Position numbers and translations under genes: made by a program
NCBI RefSeq assembly: GCF_003459505.1
Contig: NZ_QRWD01000008.1
Coordinates: 68,040-132,039, forward strand
DNA from: Collinsella sp. AF20-14LB
Lineage (GTDB): Bacteria > Actinomycetota > Coriobacteriia > Coriobacteriales > Coriobacteriaceae
Reading direction: 5' to 3'
DNA: 64,000 bases
Shown: positions 6,941-15,174 of the stretch, piece by piece
Numbering within the stretch: position 1 is the first letter of the stretch
Layout of the letters: each line of letters starts with the position of its first letter
Notes under the pieces: model-generated
Databases searched by the model: none
What the model saw: only the letters and a program-made list of their open reading frames with translations
What the model was told of the DNA's origin: nothing

Positions 6941-7510
6941 CTAGTTCAGGAAGTCGTCGTTATCTGCGGCGGCGAAGTCGGCCTCCGGGCTGGCCTTGCC
7001 GCCCAGCGGCTCACCGGGGCGGATCAGCTGCAGGTTGTTCAGGCCGCAGGCGATGCCACGGTTGCCGTTGGTGTTGAAAGCGTAGAGGTTGATGCTCGCG
7101 CGACCGTAGACGCCCGAGTAGACCTCGGATCGGCTGAGCACCGGGTTGAGGTCGGCGTCGACGATGCCGGGTGCGGTGGCGGAGTTTGCGTTGATGAAGT
7201 AGGAGTTGGCGTAGGCCGGGTCGTCCGGGCGCTCCACGTCGCCGTCGCGCAGCGGCGTCTTGATGGAGGACAGCGGCGGCACGCTGCGGCTGCTGCCCTT
7301 GAGCTTTGCCTGCCCCTCGGCGTATGCAGCCACGATGGCGGTCTTGACCTTCTCGACGGTGCGCGTGTCGGCCTTGGGGATGATCAGGCTCACGGAGTAC
7401 TTGGGGGTGCCCCCGTTGATGGACTTGGGCTCCCAGATGTTGGCGTAGCTCCAGCGGGTGTCCGGGCCGGTGATGACCTTCATGGGGTTCTTGGTTGCGT
7501 TGTTAGCCAT
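6941..7510 (-). CDS. DUF2815-family phage ssDNA-binding-like protein
   Basis: This 189-residue protein has the features of the DUF2815 family found in phage replication modules: the N-terminal block RWSYANIWEPKSINGGTPKYS, the KVKTAIVAAYAEGQAKL helix, the central SGVYGRASINLYAFN strand and an acidic tail ending ADNDDFLN. The family is thought to bind single-stranded DNA, like gp2.5-type proteins, and normally lies next to a family A DNA polymerase, whose remnant follows here. The acidic C-terminus is the usual partner-binding tip of ssDNA-binding proteins. AAGGAG precedes the ATG. It overlaps the upstream gene by 8 bases. Confidence 0.8.
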   Translation of the reverse strand: MANNATKNPMKVITGPDTRWSYANIWEPKSINGGTPKYSVSLIIPKADTRTVEKVKTAIVAAYAEGQAKLKGSSRSVPPLSSIKTPLRDGDVERPDDPAYANSYFINANSATAPGIVDADLNPVLSRSEVYSGVYGRASINLYAFNTNGNRGIACGLNNLQLIRPGEPLGGKASPEADFAAADNDDFLN

Positions 7511-7820
7511 TGTTGGCTCCTTCCGTATCGTTGTCGTTGAAATCGTTCTTTGCGTTGTTTATGGGCGGCCTCTTGTCGGAGAGGGGCACGAGGACGAGCT
7601 TGCCCTGCGGCTTCTTTACCAGGCCGCCGAGCACCTCGTCGAAGCGGCGCTTGCCCAGCATCTTCTGCATGGCGGCGATGCCGAGCAGCCTCCTCTCTGA
7701 ATCCGAATCATGTATGCCCTGGCCGCCCAGCGCCTCGGCCACCTGGTCTACGACCGCGTCAATGCAGCTGGTAGCGCCCTTGATTTCGCGGATGGCTGCG
7801 ATGATCTCCTCGTTCGTCAC
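7503..7820 (-). CDS. Phage-module protein of unknown function
   Basis: This 105-residue protein begins with GTG and reads MTNEEIIAAIREIKG. It is mostly helical, with a basic patch (MQKMLGKRRFDEVLGGLVKKP) and a Asn/Asp-rich end. No family is recognised. It overlaps the start of the DUF2815 gene by 8 bases, so the two are translationally coupled and likely work together. The GTG start is weakly supported; no closer ATG is available. Confidence 0.6.
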   Translation of the reverse strand: MTNEEIIAAIREIKGATSCIDAVVDQVAEALGGQGIHDSDSERRLLGIAAMQKMLGKRRFDEVLGGLVKKPQGKLVLVPLSDKRPPINNAKNDFNDNDTEGANNG

Positions 7821-7956
7821 CTTCTTGTCCTTTCTCCTCGGATTGGCTTTGCTTTGCCAGGGCTTCGAGCTGCCCTGTCAGACGCGTCGACACTCGGCTT
7901 ATCGAGGCCGGCACGTCCGCTGCCTCCTGGGCAGGGCTCTTGTTCGTCGTGGGCAT
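7759..7956 (-). CDS. Possible small protein of the phage-like module
   Basis: A 65-residue frame begins MPTTNKSPAQEAADVP with a very good GAGGAGG about 9 bases before the ATG. The first 45 residues look protein-like, with a helix around SRVSTRLTGQLEALAKQ. The last 20 run inside the next gene in another frame. No family is recognised. The ribosome binding site is the main support. Confidence 0.4.
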   Translation of the reverse strand: MPTTNKSPAQEAADVPASISRVSTRLTGQLEALAKQSQSEEKGQEGDERGDHRSHPRNQGRYQLH

Positions 7957-8082
7957 GTGGTTCACCTCCTCGGGTCGTGCCCTTCGTCATCCCCTGGAGG
8001 CGGGCCACGCCGGTTGACGAAGAAGGACGAAAATTCGTGTAGAAAAAGGGCCCAGCTACCCGTGTGCAGCCGGGGCGAGGGG

Positions 8083-8598
8083 CTAGAGGACGTCGGGATA
8101 TTCCTGGGCCAGTCGCTCGCGGGCCTTGGCGAGACGTGAACGCAGCGTGGTGCGCGAGATGCCAAGCTCAGCTGCAATGGCGGACTCGGCAAGGCCCTGC
8201 TCGCGCAGGATGCCGACCTTGATGGCCTCCGGCATGATCTGGGCGAGATCGTGCAGAAGACCTGACAGCTCGTCGAAATCGGCGACGATGTCCTCGATGT
8301 TGGGGGCGGTGTCTTCGAGCGTGTCGAACAGCGAGAGCTCGCTGCTGGTCTCGGCAATCTCCTGGTCGAGCGAAAGAACGTCGCCCGCGCGGCGGAACTC
8401 GCAGCTCAGACAGTCTGCATCACACAGCCAGAAGCGGTTCTTGGGGCAGACGCAGCGCCCGTGGTACTGCATGCGTTTGCGGGTGGCGTCACACTCGCGG
8501 ATGTAGGGGCGGTAGGTTTCCTCGTCGACTTCCACCCACTGGCAAGTGGACTTGAGGTAGATGCGATGGGTCTTGGAACGGTTGTCTCGGGCTTTCAT
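8083..8598 (-). CDS. Sigma-70-like regulator of integrative-element type
   Basis: This 171-residue protein has a Cys-rich N-terminal part (CVCPKNRFWLCDADCLSCEF, about residues 48-67, a probable zinc site) and a C-terminal sigma region 4-like helix-turn-helix (LAESAIAAELGISRTTLRSRL, about 138-158). Such proteins head the early modules of gut phages and conjugative elements, with the conserved start RIYLKSTxQWVEVxEETY. It is the first gene of the minus-strand module and probably controls it. AGAGGAG stands 8 bases before the ATG. The divergent defence operon starts 454 bases away. Confidence 0.75.
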   Translation of the reverse strand: MKARDNRSKTHRIYLKSTCQWVEVDEETYRPYIRECDATRKRMQYHGRCVCPKNRFWLCDADCLSCEFRRAGDVLSLDQEIAETSSELSLFDTLEDTAPNIEDIVADFDELSGLLHDLAQIMPEAIKVGILREQGLAESAIAAELGISRTTLRSRLAKARERLAQEYPDVL

Positions 8599-9052
8599 TG
8601 TTTGTCTCCTCTTGGCTCGGAAGCCGAAGCGGAGATCGCCCGAATGAATCTGTCAGACAGATGCGCGGCATGGGTCACCTCGTGCGGATTTCTCCGCCCC
8701 GGCTTGGTGACCAGCCATTCGCCGCTGGTGCATTATTGATTTGTCTGCTCGGATAACGCCTGCGAATGCATCGATATGGCCATAGCGATGAGCCGCTATC
8801 CGAGCTGTACGATGCAGTGCAAATTGCGAAGTGATATTTTGCGTTCGCAAACATCAAAACCGCGTCCGCAACAAGCGGTGGTAGAATAGAAAGGTCTCTA
8901 AAACTCCTGTGACCGCCGTTGTGCTGTGGCGAGCGGTTCGCAACCGCACAGCTCGTATGTTCTGGAGTCTAGGGACGCACGGCCCTCAAAGCGTTACCGA
9001 AAGGTTCGGCAGAGGTTCGGCAAAGGTTCGGAGCGCAGGTGGGAGGTGCTAG
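8599..9052. promoter_or_regulatory. Divergent regulatory region between phage module and defence operon
   Basis: I see no convincing gene here. A perfect 9-base inverted repeat, GCTCGGATA (8747-8755) and TATCCGAGC (8797-8805), and a small palindrome TTGCGTTCGCAA near 8840 look like repressor sites. Immediately before the ribosome binding site of the first defence gene, the octamer AGGTTCGG occurs three times at 11-12-base steps (9001-9032). Confidence 0.45.
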
Positions 9053-10024
9053 ATGACCGATTTCGTATTCTCGGAGTACGTTCGGGCCATCAAAGCTGTC
9101 TGGAAAGGCAAGCCGAAATCCGACCCCCACATCATCACCGTGTTGTACAGCGTCATCTCCCAGACAATGGAGCTAGATGGCAAGGGCGACTATTACATCG
9201 AGTGCTCGAAATCTCGGGCCTCAGAGATCATGAATCGCCATGCAAATCCACACGAAGAGATACGGCGTTATTCGCAGGAGCCGCTCGTGCGACAGGAGAT
9301 AGTGCCGTTTTTCGAGCGCGAAATAATCAGCGAGCTGTTCCCGACGAAGATCCAAGAGCTTCGGGCAGTGATTGCGGACATGATCGCCAACTCCGACATC
9401 TTTCCAGAGCGCAAACAGGCGCTTCACGCACTCAGCTCAAACGGCACGCTCGCCCAGTTTCTCTCCGAAGCCTACATCGAGGTTCTCCAACGGAATAACG
9501 TCGAAGAACCTGAAACGGCTGGCAAGGCGGCAGAAAGTGAATCTATACGATTCCCGAGGCTCGAGTCGGTGCAGCCACCCGATACTCCATCCGCAGACGA
9601 GCATCGCTACATCGATGCTCTGATGGATGCGTATGGAGAGGACGAGGGTGTGGAGGGCTTCACAGTCGAGTCCCTCGCCACTCATGGGAAGCACAAGAAG
9701 CACTACGACCGTATGCGACAGGATTATTACGCCGCAGAGTCTGTGAACCGTGGAATGAGGGACGCCTTCGCCGAATGGGAGGACGACGAGTTCCGCGTCT
9801 TCGAGGAGGAAATCTACGAGGGGGTCGTCGACACCTATGAAGACGACTACCACAACGGAATGGCGCGTCTTAGAGAGGTGCTCAAACAGGCGTCGCAAGT
9901 GTCCGTCCAGAGGAGCTGGTTGAGCCGCGATACCGACTGGATTGGTGCAGCCCAGAAGAAGGGGGTCTGCCACTTCCTCGTCAACGACGGGAGGCTTGAA
10001 GGATGGGTCGATAAGGATGAGTAG
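9053..10024 (+). CDS. ABC-three-component system effector-type protein with uncharacterised N-terminus
   Basis: This 323-residue protein has two parts. Residues 1-150 form a helical domain (for example DPHIITVLYSVISQTMEL and KTKIQ-like helices) with no motif I recognise. A spacer rich in acidic residues follows. The last 65 residues (QVSVQRSWLSRDTDWIGAAQ then KKGVCHFLVNDGRLEGWV) look like the C-terminal domain shared by effectors of ABC-three-component (ABC-3C) systems, which bind the middle component. The next two genes are a middle component and a Rad50-like ATPase, which supports the reading. In described systems the N-terminus of the first gene is the toxic or catalytic part, so the unknown N-domain is the likely effector. 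GGGAGG precedes the ATG. It overlaps the next gene by 8 bases. Confidence 0.65.
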   Translation: MTDFVFSEYVRAIKAVWKGKPKSDPHIITVLYSVISQTMELDGKGDYYIECSKSRASEIMNRHANPHEEIRRYSQEPLVRQEIVPFFEREIISELFPTKIQELRAVIADMIANSDIFPERKQALHALSSNGTLAQFLSEAYIEVLQRNNVEEPETAGKAAESESIRFPRLESVQPPDTPSADEHRYIDALMDAYGEDEGVEGFTVESLATHGKHKKHYDRMRQDYYAAESVNRGMRDAFAEWEDDEFRVFEEEIYEGVVDTYEDDYHNGMARLREVLKQASQVSVQRSWLSRDTDWIGAAQKKGVCHFLVNDGRLEGWVDKDE

Positions 10025-10469
10025 AATCTTCAACACGCGGTTCGAACTCTCCCTTCGAGTCCTCACCCTCCTCAATGTTTCCAAAATTGCCCTCGATTTG
10101 GAGACAACATACGTAGTGGACTTCGTCGCCACGTATGGGAGGACTTTCTCCATCTCCGACATCAACCTCAACGGGGACAACCAATTCAAGTTCAGCGAGT
10201 TCGCGGTGCGTCGTGAGATAGTGCGAGCCGCGTTGAAGGAGCTCGTGCTCAAAGGTTATGCGCAGCCCATAGTGGCTGGTGACGGTATCGGGTACGTCCC
10301 AACGAAGGCAGGCTCGGCGTACTTCGAGTCCCTCCAGACGGCGTATGCGACGTCGTATGCCGCATGTGCGCACAAGGCTTTCGCTTACGTGGCCGAGCGC
10401 GGCCTGCAGCCACTGATTGACGAGATAAACCGGCTCTCGCGGAGGTCGGCGACGGAGGTGCGGAAATGA
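10017..10469 (+). CDS. ABC-three-component system middle component
   Basis: This 150-residue winged-helix protein begins MSRIFNTRFELSLRVLTLLN and contains the region ALDLETTYVVDFVATYG, then FAVRREIVRAALKELVLKGY and a short wing. This plan is characteristic of the small middle components of ABC-3C systems, which link the effector to the ATPase. The ATG at 10017 is chosen because homology begins there; GGATAAGG lies just upstream. It overlaps the effector gene by 8 bases and the ATPase gene by the four bases ATGA, so the three proteins are made together, as expected for a complex. Confidence 0.7.
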   Translation: MSRIFNTRFELSLRVLTLLNVSKIALDLETTYVVDFVATYGRTFSISDINLNGDNQFKFSEFAVRREIVRAALKELVLKGYAQPIVAGDGIGYVPTKAGSAYFESLQTAYATSYAACAHKAFAYVAERGLQPLIDEINRLSRRSATEVRK

Positions 10470-12325
10470 ACGACTTTTATGTCAAAGAGATCAGGGCAAC
10501 GGGCGATGGCGTGGAGGACTCGTTCGTAGAATTCCAACCGGGCGTCAACATAATCCACGGCCCATCTAACACTGGCAAGACTTACGTCGTCATGTGCATC
10601 GACTATATGCTCGGCGCGGACAACCCTCCTATGGATAAGGCGTCGTCCGGCATAGACACCATTTCAATGACGCTCGAGAACCCAGACGGCGATACCTTCT
10701 ATGCGGAGCGGAAGGTATTGGAAGCCGAAGAAGGTTCGAAGGCAGACACGACCATCACCATACGCACCTCGCTCGATTGCATCGAAAACGGTGTATGGCG
10801 CGTTAAGGGAAGCCCCGGACAGGAAAGCTACAACAGCACTGTTCTGCCTCGCCTGTTAGGTGTGGAGGAACCGGTTCAAATTATTAGCACCCAGCAACTG
10901 AGAAAGCAGCAATTCACCTTCCGCACGTTCGTCCACCAGATGTTCCTCGACGAGGAGCACATCTTTACAACCAAGACGATAATCGACAACCCCAAGCACC
11001 CGAGCATCACGGCGAGCATCAACGCACTGTCGTTTCTCCTTACCGGGCATGCCGACGACGGGGAGCAAATAGAGACGGTGGAGATGAAACGCGCTAAAAA
11101 GGGTGCTGTCGTCAAATACATACGCCACGTCATGGAGAACTTCGAGCATCGCCAGGCCGAGCTTCAGGAAGAACTGGAGAAGATAGGCGGCGAGGACATC
11201 GAGGAGCGCATGAGCGAAATCCTCGCCGAAATCGGCGAGGTCGATGCTCTCATGGCTGAGGTCAACAGACAGATGCGGGACTTGCAAATCACGATCACCT
11301 CAGATGCCGAAGATTTGGAAGAAACGTCAGTCCTCCTTGACAGATATCGGATGCTCCGTAGCCAATACGAGGCAGACGTCGAACGCCTCATGTTCATAGC
11401 CGAAGGCGACGCGCATGACGCCGCGACATATGTCGAGAAGTGTCCGTTCTGCGACCACGAGATAGAGCGTGAGGAAGACAGAGCGTCGTACGCTGAGTCG
11501 TCCAGGGCGGAGTTGGAGAAGACTCGCAGGCGATTGGAAGACCTCGAGAGCGCTGAGGCCGAGGCTGCAGAACTCGTCTCTGAGCTGGAATCATCGATAG
11601 CAGAGCTCAAGGCGCAACGCGAGAGCCTCGCCGCTCGCATCAATCGCGAGTACAGGCCGAAGTCCCTGGAATTGCACGACGCACTCGGTGCCTATCGGCG
11701 CGTCATCGAACTGCGCCGAGAGCTCGATCTGATGGTCAGCCAACTCGAGGTGCTCAGCCAAGACATAGACGAGACCGAGAACGAAGACGAATCGCAGGAG
11801 AAGTACGACGCCAAGAAACACTTCGACGAGATACTGTTCACACACCTTAGCGAGGCGGTGAGCGAAGCCATCAAGGACTGCGCATATCCTGGATTCAAGA
11901 CCGCAAAGATCTCGAAGCAGTCATTCGACATCCTGGTGAACAACAAGCCCAAGAAGAGCGAGGGCAAGGGGTACCGGGCCTACCTCAACACCATCTACGC
12001 GTTCACCCTCATGAAATTCATCGAGGCGAACGGCGTTCATCGGCCCAGAATGCTCATCTTGGACTCGCCGAGCCTCTCGCTAACGGAGAGCTCCGAGGTG
12101 CTGATAGACAGCAGCATGAAGTCTGCCCTCTACCGTCACATGCTGAGAGACTGCGGTGGCTGCCAGGTAATCATCGCCGAAAACGAGATTCCAACCGGCG
12201 TCGACTATGACGGAGCGCGCCTCATCCACTTCACCATGAGCGACGAAGGTCGGTATGGCTTTTTGAGGCACGTTCGCAATGGAGACATGATTGAAGACCC
12301 AGAACCGGAAGGGGAAGAGTCCTGA
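10466..12325 (+). CDS. ABC-three-component system Rad50/SMC-like ATPase
   Basis: This 619-residue ATPase has a Walker A HGPSNTGKT at about residues 32-40, long coiled-coil arms (about 200-480) broken by a CPFC motif near 325 that resembles a zinc hook, and a C-terminal half with a degenerate signature region and Walker B MLILDSPSLS near 528. This SMC/Rad50 layout, with the typical GPSNTGKT start, is that of the ATPase of ABC-3C conflict systems, thought to sense foreign or damaged DNA and switch on the effector. It overlaps its neighbours by 4 and 1 bases. DNA sensing is inferred from the family. Confidence 0.8.
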   Translation: MNDFYVKEIRATGDGVEDSFVEFQPGVNIIHGPSNTGKTYVVMCIDYMLGADNPPMDKASSGIDTISMTLENPDGDTFYAERKVLEAEEGSKADTTITIRTSLDCIENGVWRVKGSPGQESYNSTVLPRLLGVEEPVQIISTQQLRKQQFTFRTFVHQMFLDEEHIFTTKTIIDNPKHPSITASINALSFLLTGHADDGEQIETVEMKRAKKGAVVKYIRHVMENFEHRQAELQEELEKIGGEDIEERMSEILAEIGEVDALMAEVNRQMRDLQITITSDAEDLEETSVLLDRYRMLRSQYEADVERLMFIAEGDAHDAATYVEKCPFCDHEIEREEDRASYAESSRAELEKTRRRLEDLESAEAEAAELVSELESSIAELKAQRESLAARINREYRPKSLELHDALGAYRRVIELRRELDLMVSQLEVLSQDIDETENEDESQEKYDAKKHFDEILFTHLSEAVSEAIKDCAYPGFKTAKISKQSFDILVNNKPKKSEGKGYRAYLNTIYAFTLMKFIEANGVHRPRMLILDSPSLSLTESSEVLIDSSMKSALYRHMLRDCGGCQVIIAENEIPTGVDYDGARLIHFTMSDEGRYGFLRHVRNGDMIEDPEPEGEES

Positions 12326-12552
12326 TGGCGAGAAAGATTAGCTACAACAGGCTCTGGAAGCTGTTGATTGATAAGAGCATGACGCGTAAAGACCTCCGCA
12401 CGGTCAGCGGTGTCAGCACTTCTTCCATCGCGAAGCTTGGACGCGGTGACAACATCACAACCGGTGTGCTCATCAAGATTTGCGATGCGCTCGAATGCGA
12501 GCTCGAGGACATCATGGAGCTTGTTCCGTGCGAGACCGTGGAGGAAGAGTAA
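12325..12552 (+). CDS. Small Cro/CI-type regulator within the defence operon
   Basis: This 75-residue protein is one helix-turn-helix domain (SYNRLWKLLIDKSMTRKDLR then SGVSTSSIAKLGRGDNI), close in type to the regulators that precede restriction-modification genes in Firmicutes and Actinobacteria. Its ATG overlaps the ATPase stop by one base, and its stop overlaps the methyltransferase fragment by one base (TAATG). It probably regulated the restriction-modification genes of which only pieces remain, and may now control the whole operon. Confidence 0.75.
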   Translation: MARKISYNRLWKLLIDKSMTRKDLRTVSGVSTSSIAKLGRGDNITTGVLIKICDALECELEDIMELVPCETVEEE

Positions 12553-12959
12553 TGTCCAAAACACGATTGCAGCTCACTTGGTACAACAAGGACAAGGCAC
12601 TCATCCCAACGGAGACCGGCCAATATGGCTATACGTGGGTTGAGCCGAACGATCCCCGCTATTGCGAGACCCATATGCTCGTCGTTGATGAGTTCGTACA
12701 GGGCAAGCAGGCTCCGAAGACAAATGAGTTTACCTATTCTGAGCGGGCAGACCTGCCTCCGCAGGATGACAACCTGCTCGTACTGGGCGAGTCGGGCGAC
12801 GTACTTGAAGCGCTGGCTCGTGTGCCCGAACTGGCCGCCGAAGACGCCTTTGCAAATCAGGCCTGGGGCTACTTAATAGCCTACGAGGACGATATAGCCA
12901 AGTCGGATTCGTGGGATGACCTCAAAACACTTGCTCAGCCGGTTAGCAACACGTTGTAG
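12552..12959 (+). pseudogene. Internally deleted DNA methyltransferase (Mod-type) remnant
   Basis: The first 95 or so residues, beginning MSKTRLQLTWYNKDKA and ending DDNLLVLGESGDVLEALARV, match the N-terminus of site-specific adenine methyltransferases of the type III Mod group, just before the DPPFNT catalytic motif. That motif, the SAM-binding FxG motif and about 450 residues are missing. After ELAAE the protein continues in frame for about 38 residues (AWGYLIAYEDDIAKSDSWDD) to a TAG. That tail does not follow this point in any methyltransferase I know, and looks like the end of another protein of the lost restriction system. A DNA deletion that kept the frame explains this. No methylation activity is expected. 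Confidence 0.65.
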
Positions 12960-12990
12960 GCGGCCAAGGCAGGAGGAAGGTGACAAAGCC

Positions 12991-15174
12991 ATGGACATGC
13001 AATTCACATGGATAGGCTATTACACAGAGCTGGCGGATAAGCTGCTTCCTTACCGTAATGATCGGCAAGCGCTTATTTCCAAGCTGCGGGAGACCTACGT
13101 CCAAATCGACATGAAGTTCCCGAAACTTGACAGCACGGACGTGCCTGCGGACATCGACCCGTTCACGGTGTTCGGTCTCTTCAACAAGGGCCTTTCGAAT
13201 GCAAACCGAATGAAGATCGCCGCTGGCTTTGCGCATTCCTTCGGAATCAAGGCAGACCAGCCTGCCGATTTCGACGGAATCCCTGTGGTGATGGCCCTCA
13301 ACGCGACGTTTTATGCATTCACCGGCGACAAGCGACGCGGTGAGCATGACATCGACAACCTCTGGCGGGTCTTCGAGGCGCAGCTCGCACTCGCCGACAA
13401 CGACAATGAGCAGACCAGGGCAGAGTTCGTTTCTGCTTATAACGACGCCGTCACCCAGTTCAGCTTGGGCTGGAAGCTCAGCATGGGCCTCTACTGGGCA
13501 CGCCCCCTCACGTTCATCAACCTGGATTCACGTAACCGGTGGTTCATGGGCGACATATCGGCAGCTGGCCCCACCGTGGCACAGGTAGCCCCGAAAGAAA
13601 AAGACACTCCCATCCACGACGGCGAGGCCTACCTCGCCATATGCGACACCATACGGTCGCAACTCGGCACCGAGGCCTGCCCCTATACCAGCTTCCCGGA
13701 GCTTTCTAGTGCCGCCTTCGACGAGTCGGAGCGCGTCAACAAGGAGAAAAAGGCCGCTTCGAAGAAGACGGAGCAGGAGGCACAGGCCAATGCCCTGGGC
13801 GATGCCGACGTCGAGACGACCCACTGCTGGCTCTATGCGCCAGGAGAGGGCGCGGGAATGTGGGACGAGTTCTACGAGCACGGCATCATGGGCTTGGGCT
13901 GGTACGAGCTCGGCGATCTGACGGACTACGCCTCCAAGGAGGACATGCGCCAGAAACTGCTCGAGGTTCGAGGCGGCGGCACCTCCCAGAAGAACTCGGC
14001 GCATGCCGTCTGGCAGTTCGCGCACGACATCAAACCTGGCGATGTAGTCTTCGCCAAGCGGGGGCGCACCGAGATACTGGGGCGCGGCGTCGTGACTGGC
14101 GACTACGAGTACGATGCTGACGGTGGGCACTACCCGCATGTGCGTGCGGTCGAGTGGGATGCCAAGGGCTGCTGGCACATGGACGAGATGTTCGCCATGA
14201 AGACGCTCACCGACGTCACCGACTATCCGGACTTCGTCGCGAAGATCGAGGCGTTCTTCGAGGACGCTGAGGAGCCAGAGGACGAACCGGAAGAGCGCGC
14301 GGTGGAGTACCCGCCCTACAGCCGCGAAGACTTCCTTTCCGAGGTCTACATGGACGAGGGACAGTACGACACGCTCGTGGGCGTGCTCGGTTCCAAGAAG
14401 AACATCATCCTGCAGGGCGCTCCGGGCGTGGGCAAGACCTATGTGGCCAAGCGCCTCGCGTACTCCATCATGGGCATGAAGGACGTCCAGCGCGTCCAGA
14501 TGGTGCAGTTCCACCAGAGCTACTCCTACGAGGACTTCATCGAGGGCTACCGCCCTTCCGCCAGTGGCTTCGAGCTGGTGAAGGGCGCATTCTACACCTT
14601 CTGCAAACGAGCCGCCGAGGACGACGGCAACGACTACTTCTTCATCATCGACGAGATAAACCGTGGCAACCTCTCCAAGATATTCGGCGAGCTGTTCATG
14701 CTCATCGAGAACGATAAGCGCGGCGTGAAAAACAAGCTGCAGCTGCTGTATTCGCGCGAGCTGTTCCACGTGCCCGCGAACGTCCATATCATTGGCATGA
14801 TGAACACCGCCGACCGCTCGCTGGCCATGCTCGACTACGCACTGCGCCGCCGCTTCGCCTTCTTCGACCTGAAGCCAGGGCTCGCCACCGAAGGCTTCCG
14901 CGAGTACCGCGACTCGCTTTCCAACCCCAAGTTCGACGCACTCGTGCAGCGGGTGGAGCAGCTGAACGGGGCGATTGCCGACGACGAGTCACTTGGCGAG
15001 GGCTTCCTCATCGGGCACAGCTACTTCTGCAACATGGAGCCGGACGAGTGCGACGACGCCAAGCTCTCGGCCATCGTTGAGTACGAGCTCATCCCGATGC
15101 TGAAGGAGTACTGGTTCGACGAGCCGCTCAAGGTTCGCGACTGGTCTGACCGCTTGAGGCAGGCGCTTCGTTGA
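12991..15174 (+). CDS. mcrB: McrB-like AAA+ GTPase with EVE-type reader domain
   Basis: This 727-residue protein is the motor of a McrBC-type modified-DNA restriction system. Residues 1-215 are an N-terminal domain shared by similar McrB proteins. Residues 277-400 (HCWLYAPGEGAGMWDEFYE, then KPGDVVFAKRGRTEILGRG) have the pattern of EVE/PUA-like domains that read modified bases. The AAA+ domain follows: Walker A GAPGVGKTYV (about 476), Walker B FFIIDEINRGN (about 550) and the McrB hallmark MMNTADRSLAMLDYALRRRF (about 602). GGAGGAAGG stands 10 bases before the ATG at 12991; an earlier in-frame ATG has no support. It overlaps mcrC by four bases. The base modification recognised is unknown. Confidence 0.88.
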   Translation: MDMQFTWIGYYTELADKLLPYRNDRQALISKLRETYVQIDMKFPKLDSTDVPADIDPFTVFGLFNKGLSNANRMKIAAGFAHSFGIKADQPADFDGIPVVMALNATFYAFTGDKRRGEHDIDNLWRVFEAQLALADNDNEQTRAEFVSAYNDAVTQFSLGWKLSMGLYWARPLTFINLDSRNRWFMGDISAAGPTVAQVAPKEKDTPIHDGEAYLAICDTIRSQLGTEACPYTSFPELSSAAFDESERVNKEKKAASKKTEQEAQANALGDADVETTHCWLYAPGEGAGMWDEFYEHGIMGLGWYELGDLTDYASKEDMRQKLLEVRGGGTSQKNSAHAVWQFAHDIKPGDVVFAKRGRTEILGRGVVTGDYEYDADGGHYPHVRAVEWDAKGCWHMDEMFAMKTLTDVTDYPDFVAKIEAFFEDAEEPEDEPEERAVEYPPYSREDFLSEVYMDEGQYDTLVGVLGSKKNIILQGAPGVGKTYVAKRLAYSIMGMKDVQRVQMVQFHQSYSYEDFIEGYRPSASGFELVKGAFYTFCKRAAEDDGNDYFFIIDEINRGNLSKIFGELFMLIENDKRGVKNKLQLLYSRELFHVPANVHIIGMMNTADRSLAMLDYALRRRFAFFDLKPGLATEGFREYRDSLSNPKFDALVQRVEQLNGAIADDESLGEGFLIGHSYFCNMEPDECDDAKLSAIVEYELIPMLKEYWFDEPLKVRDWSDRLRQALR

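Noticed and set aside
8653..8850. Small minus-strand frame upstream of the sigma-like gene
   Set aside because: It covers palindromic control sequences, has no ribosome binding site of note and no protein-like composition.
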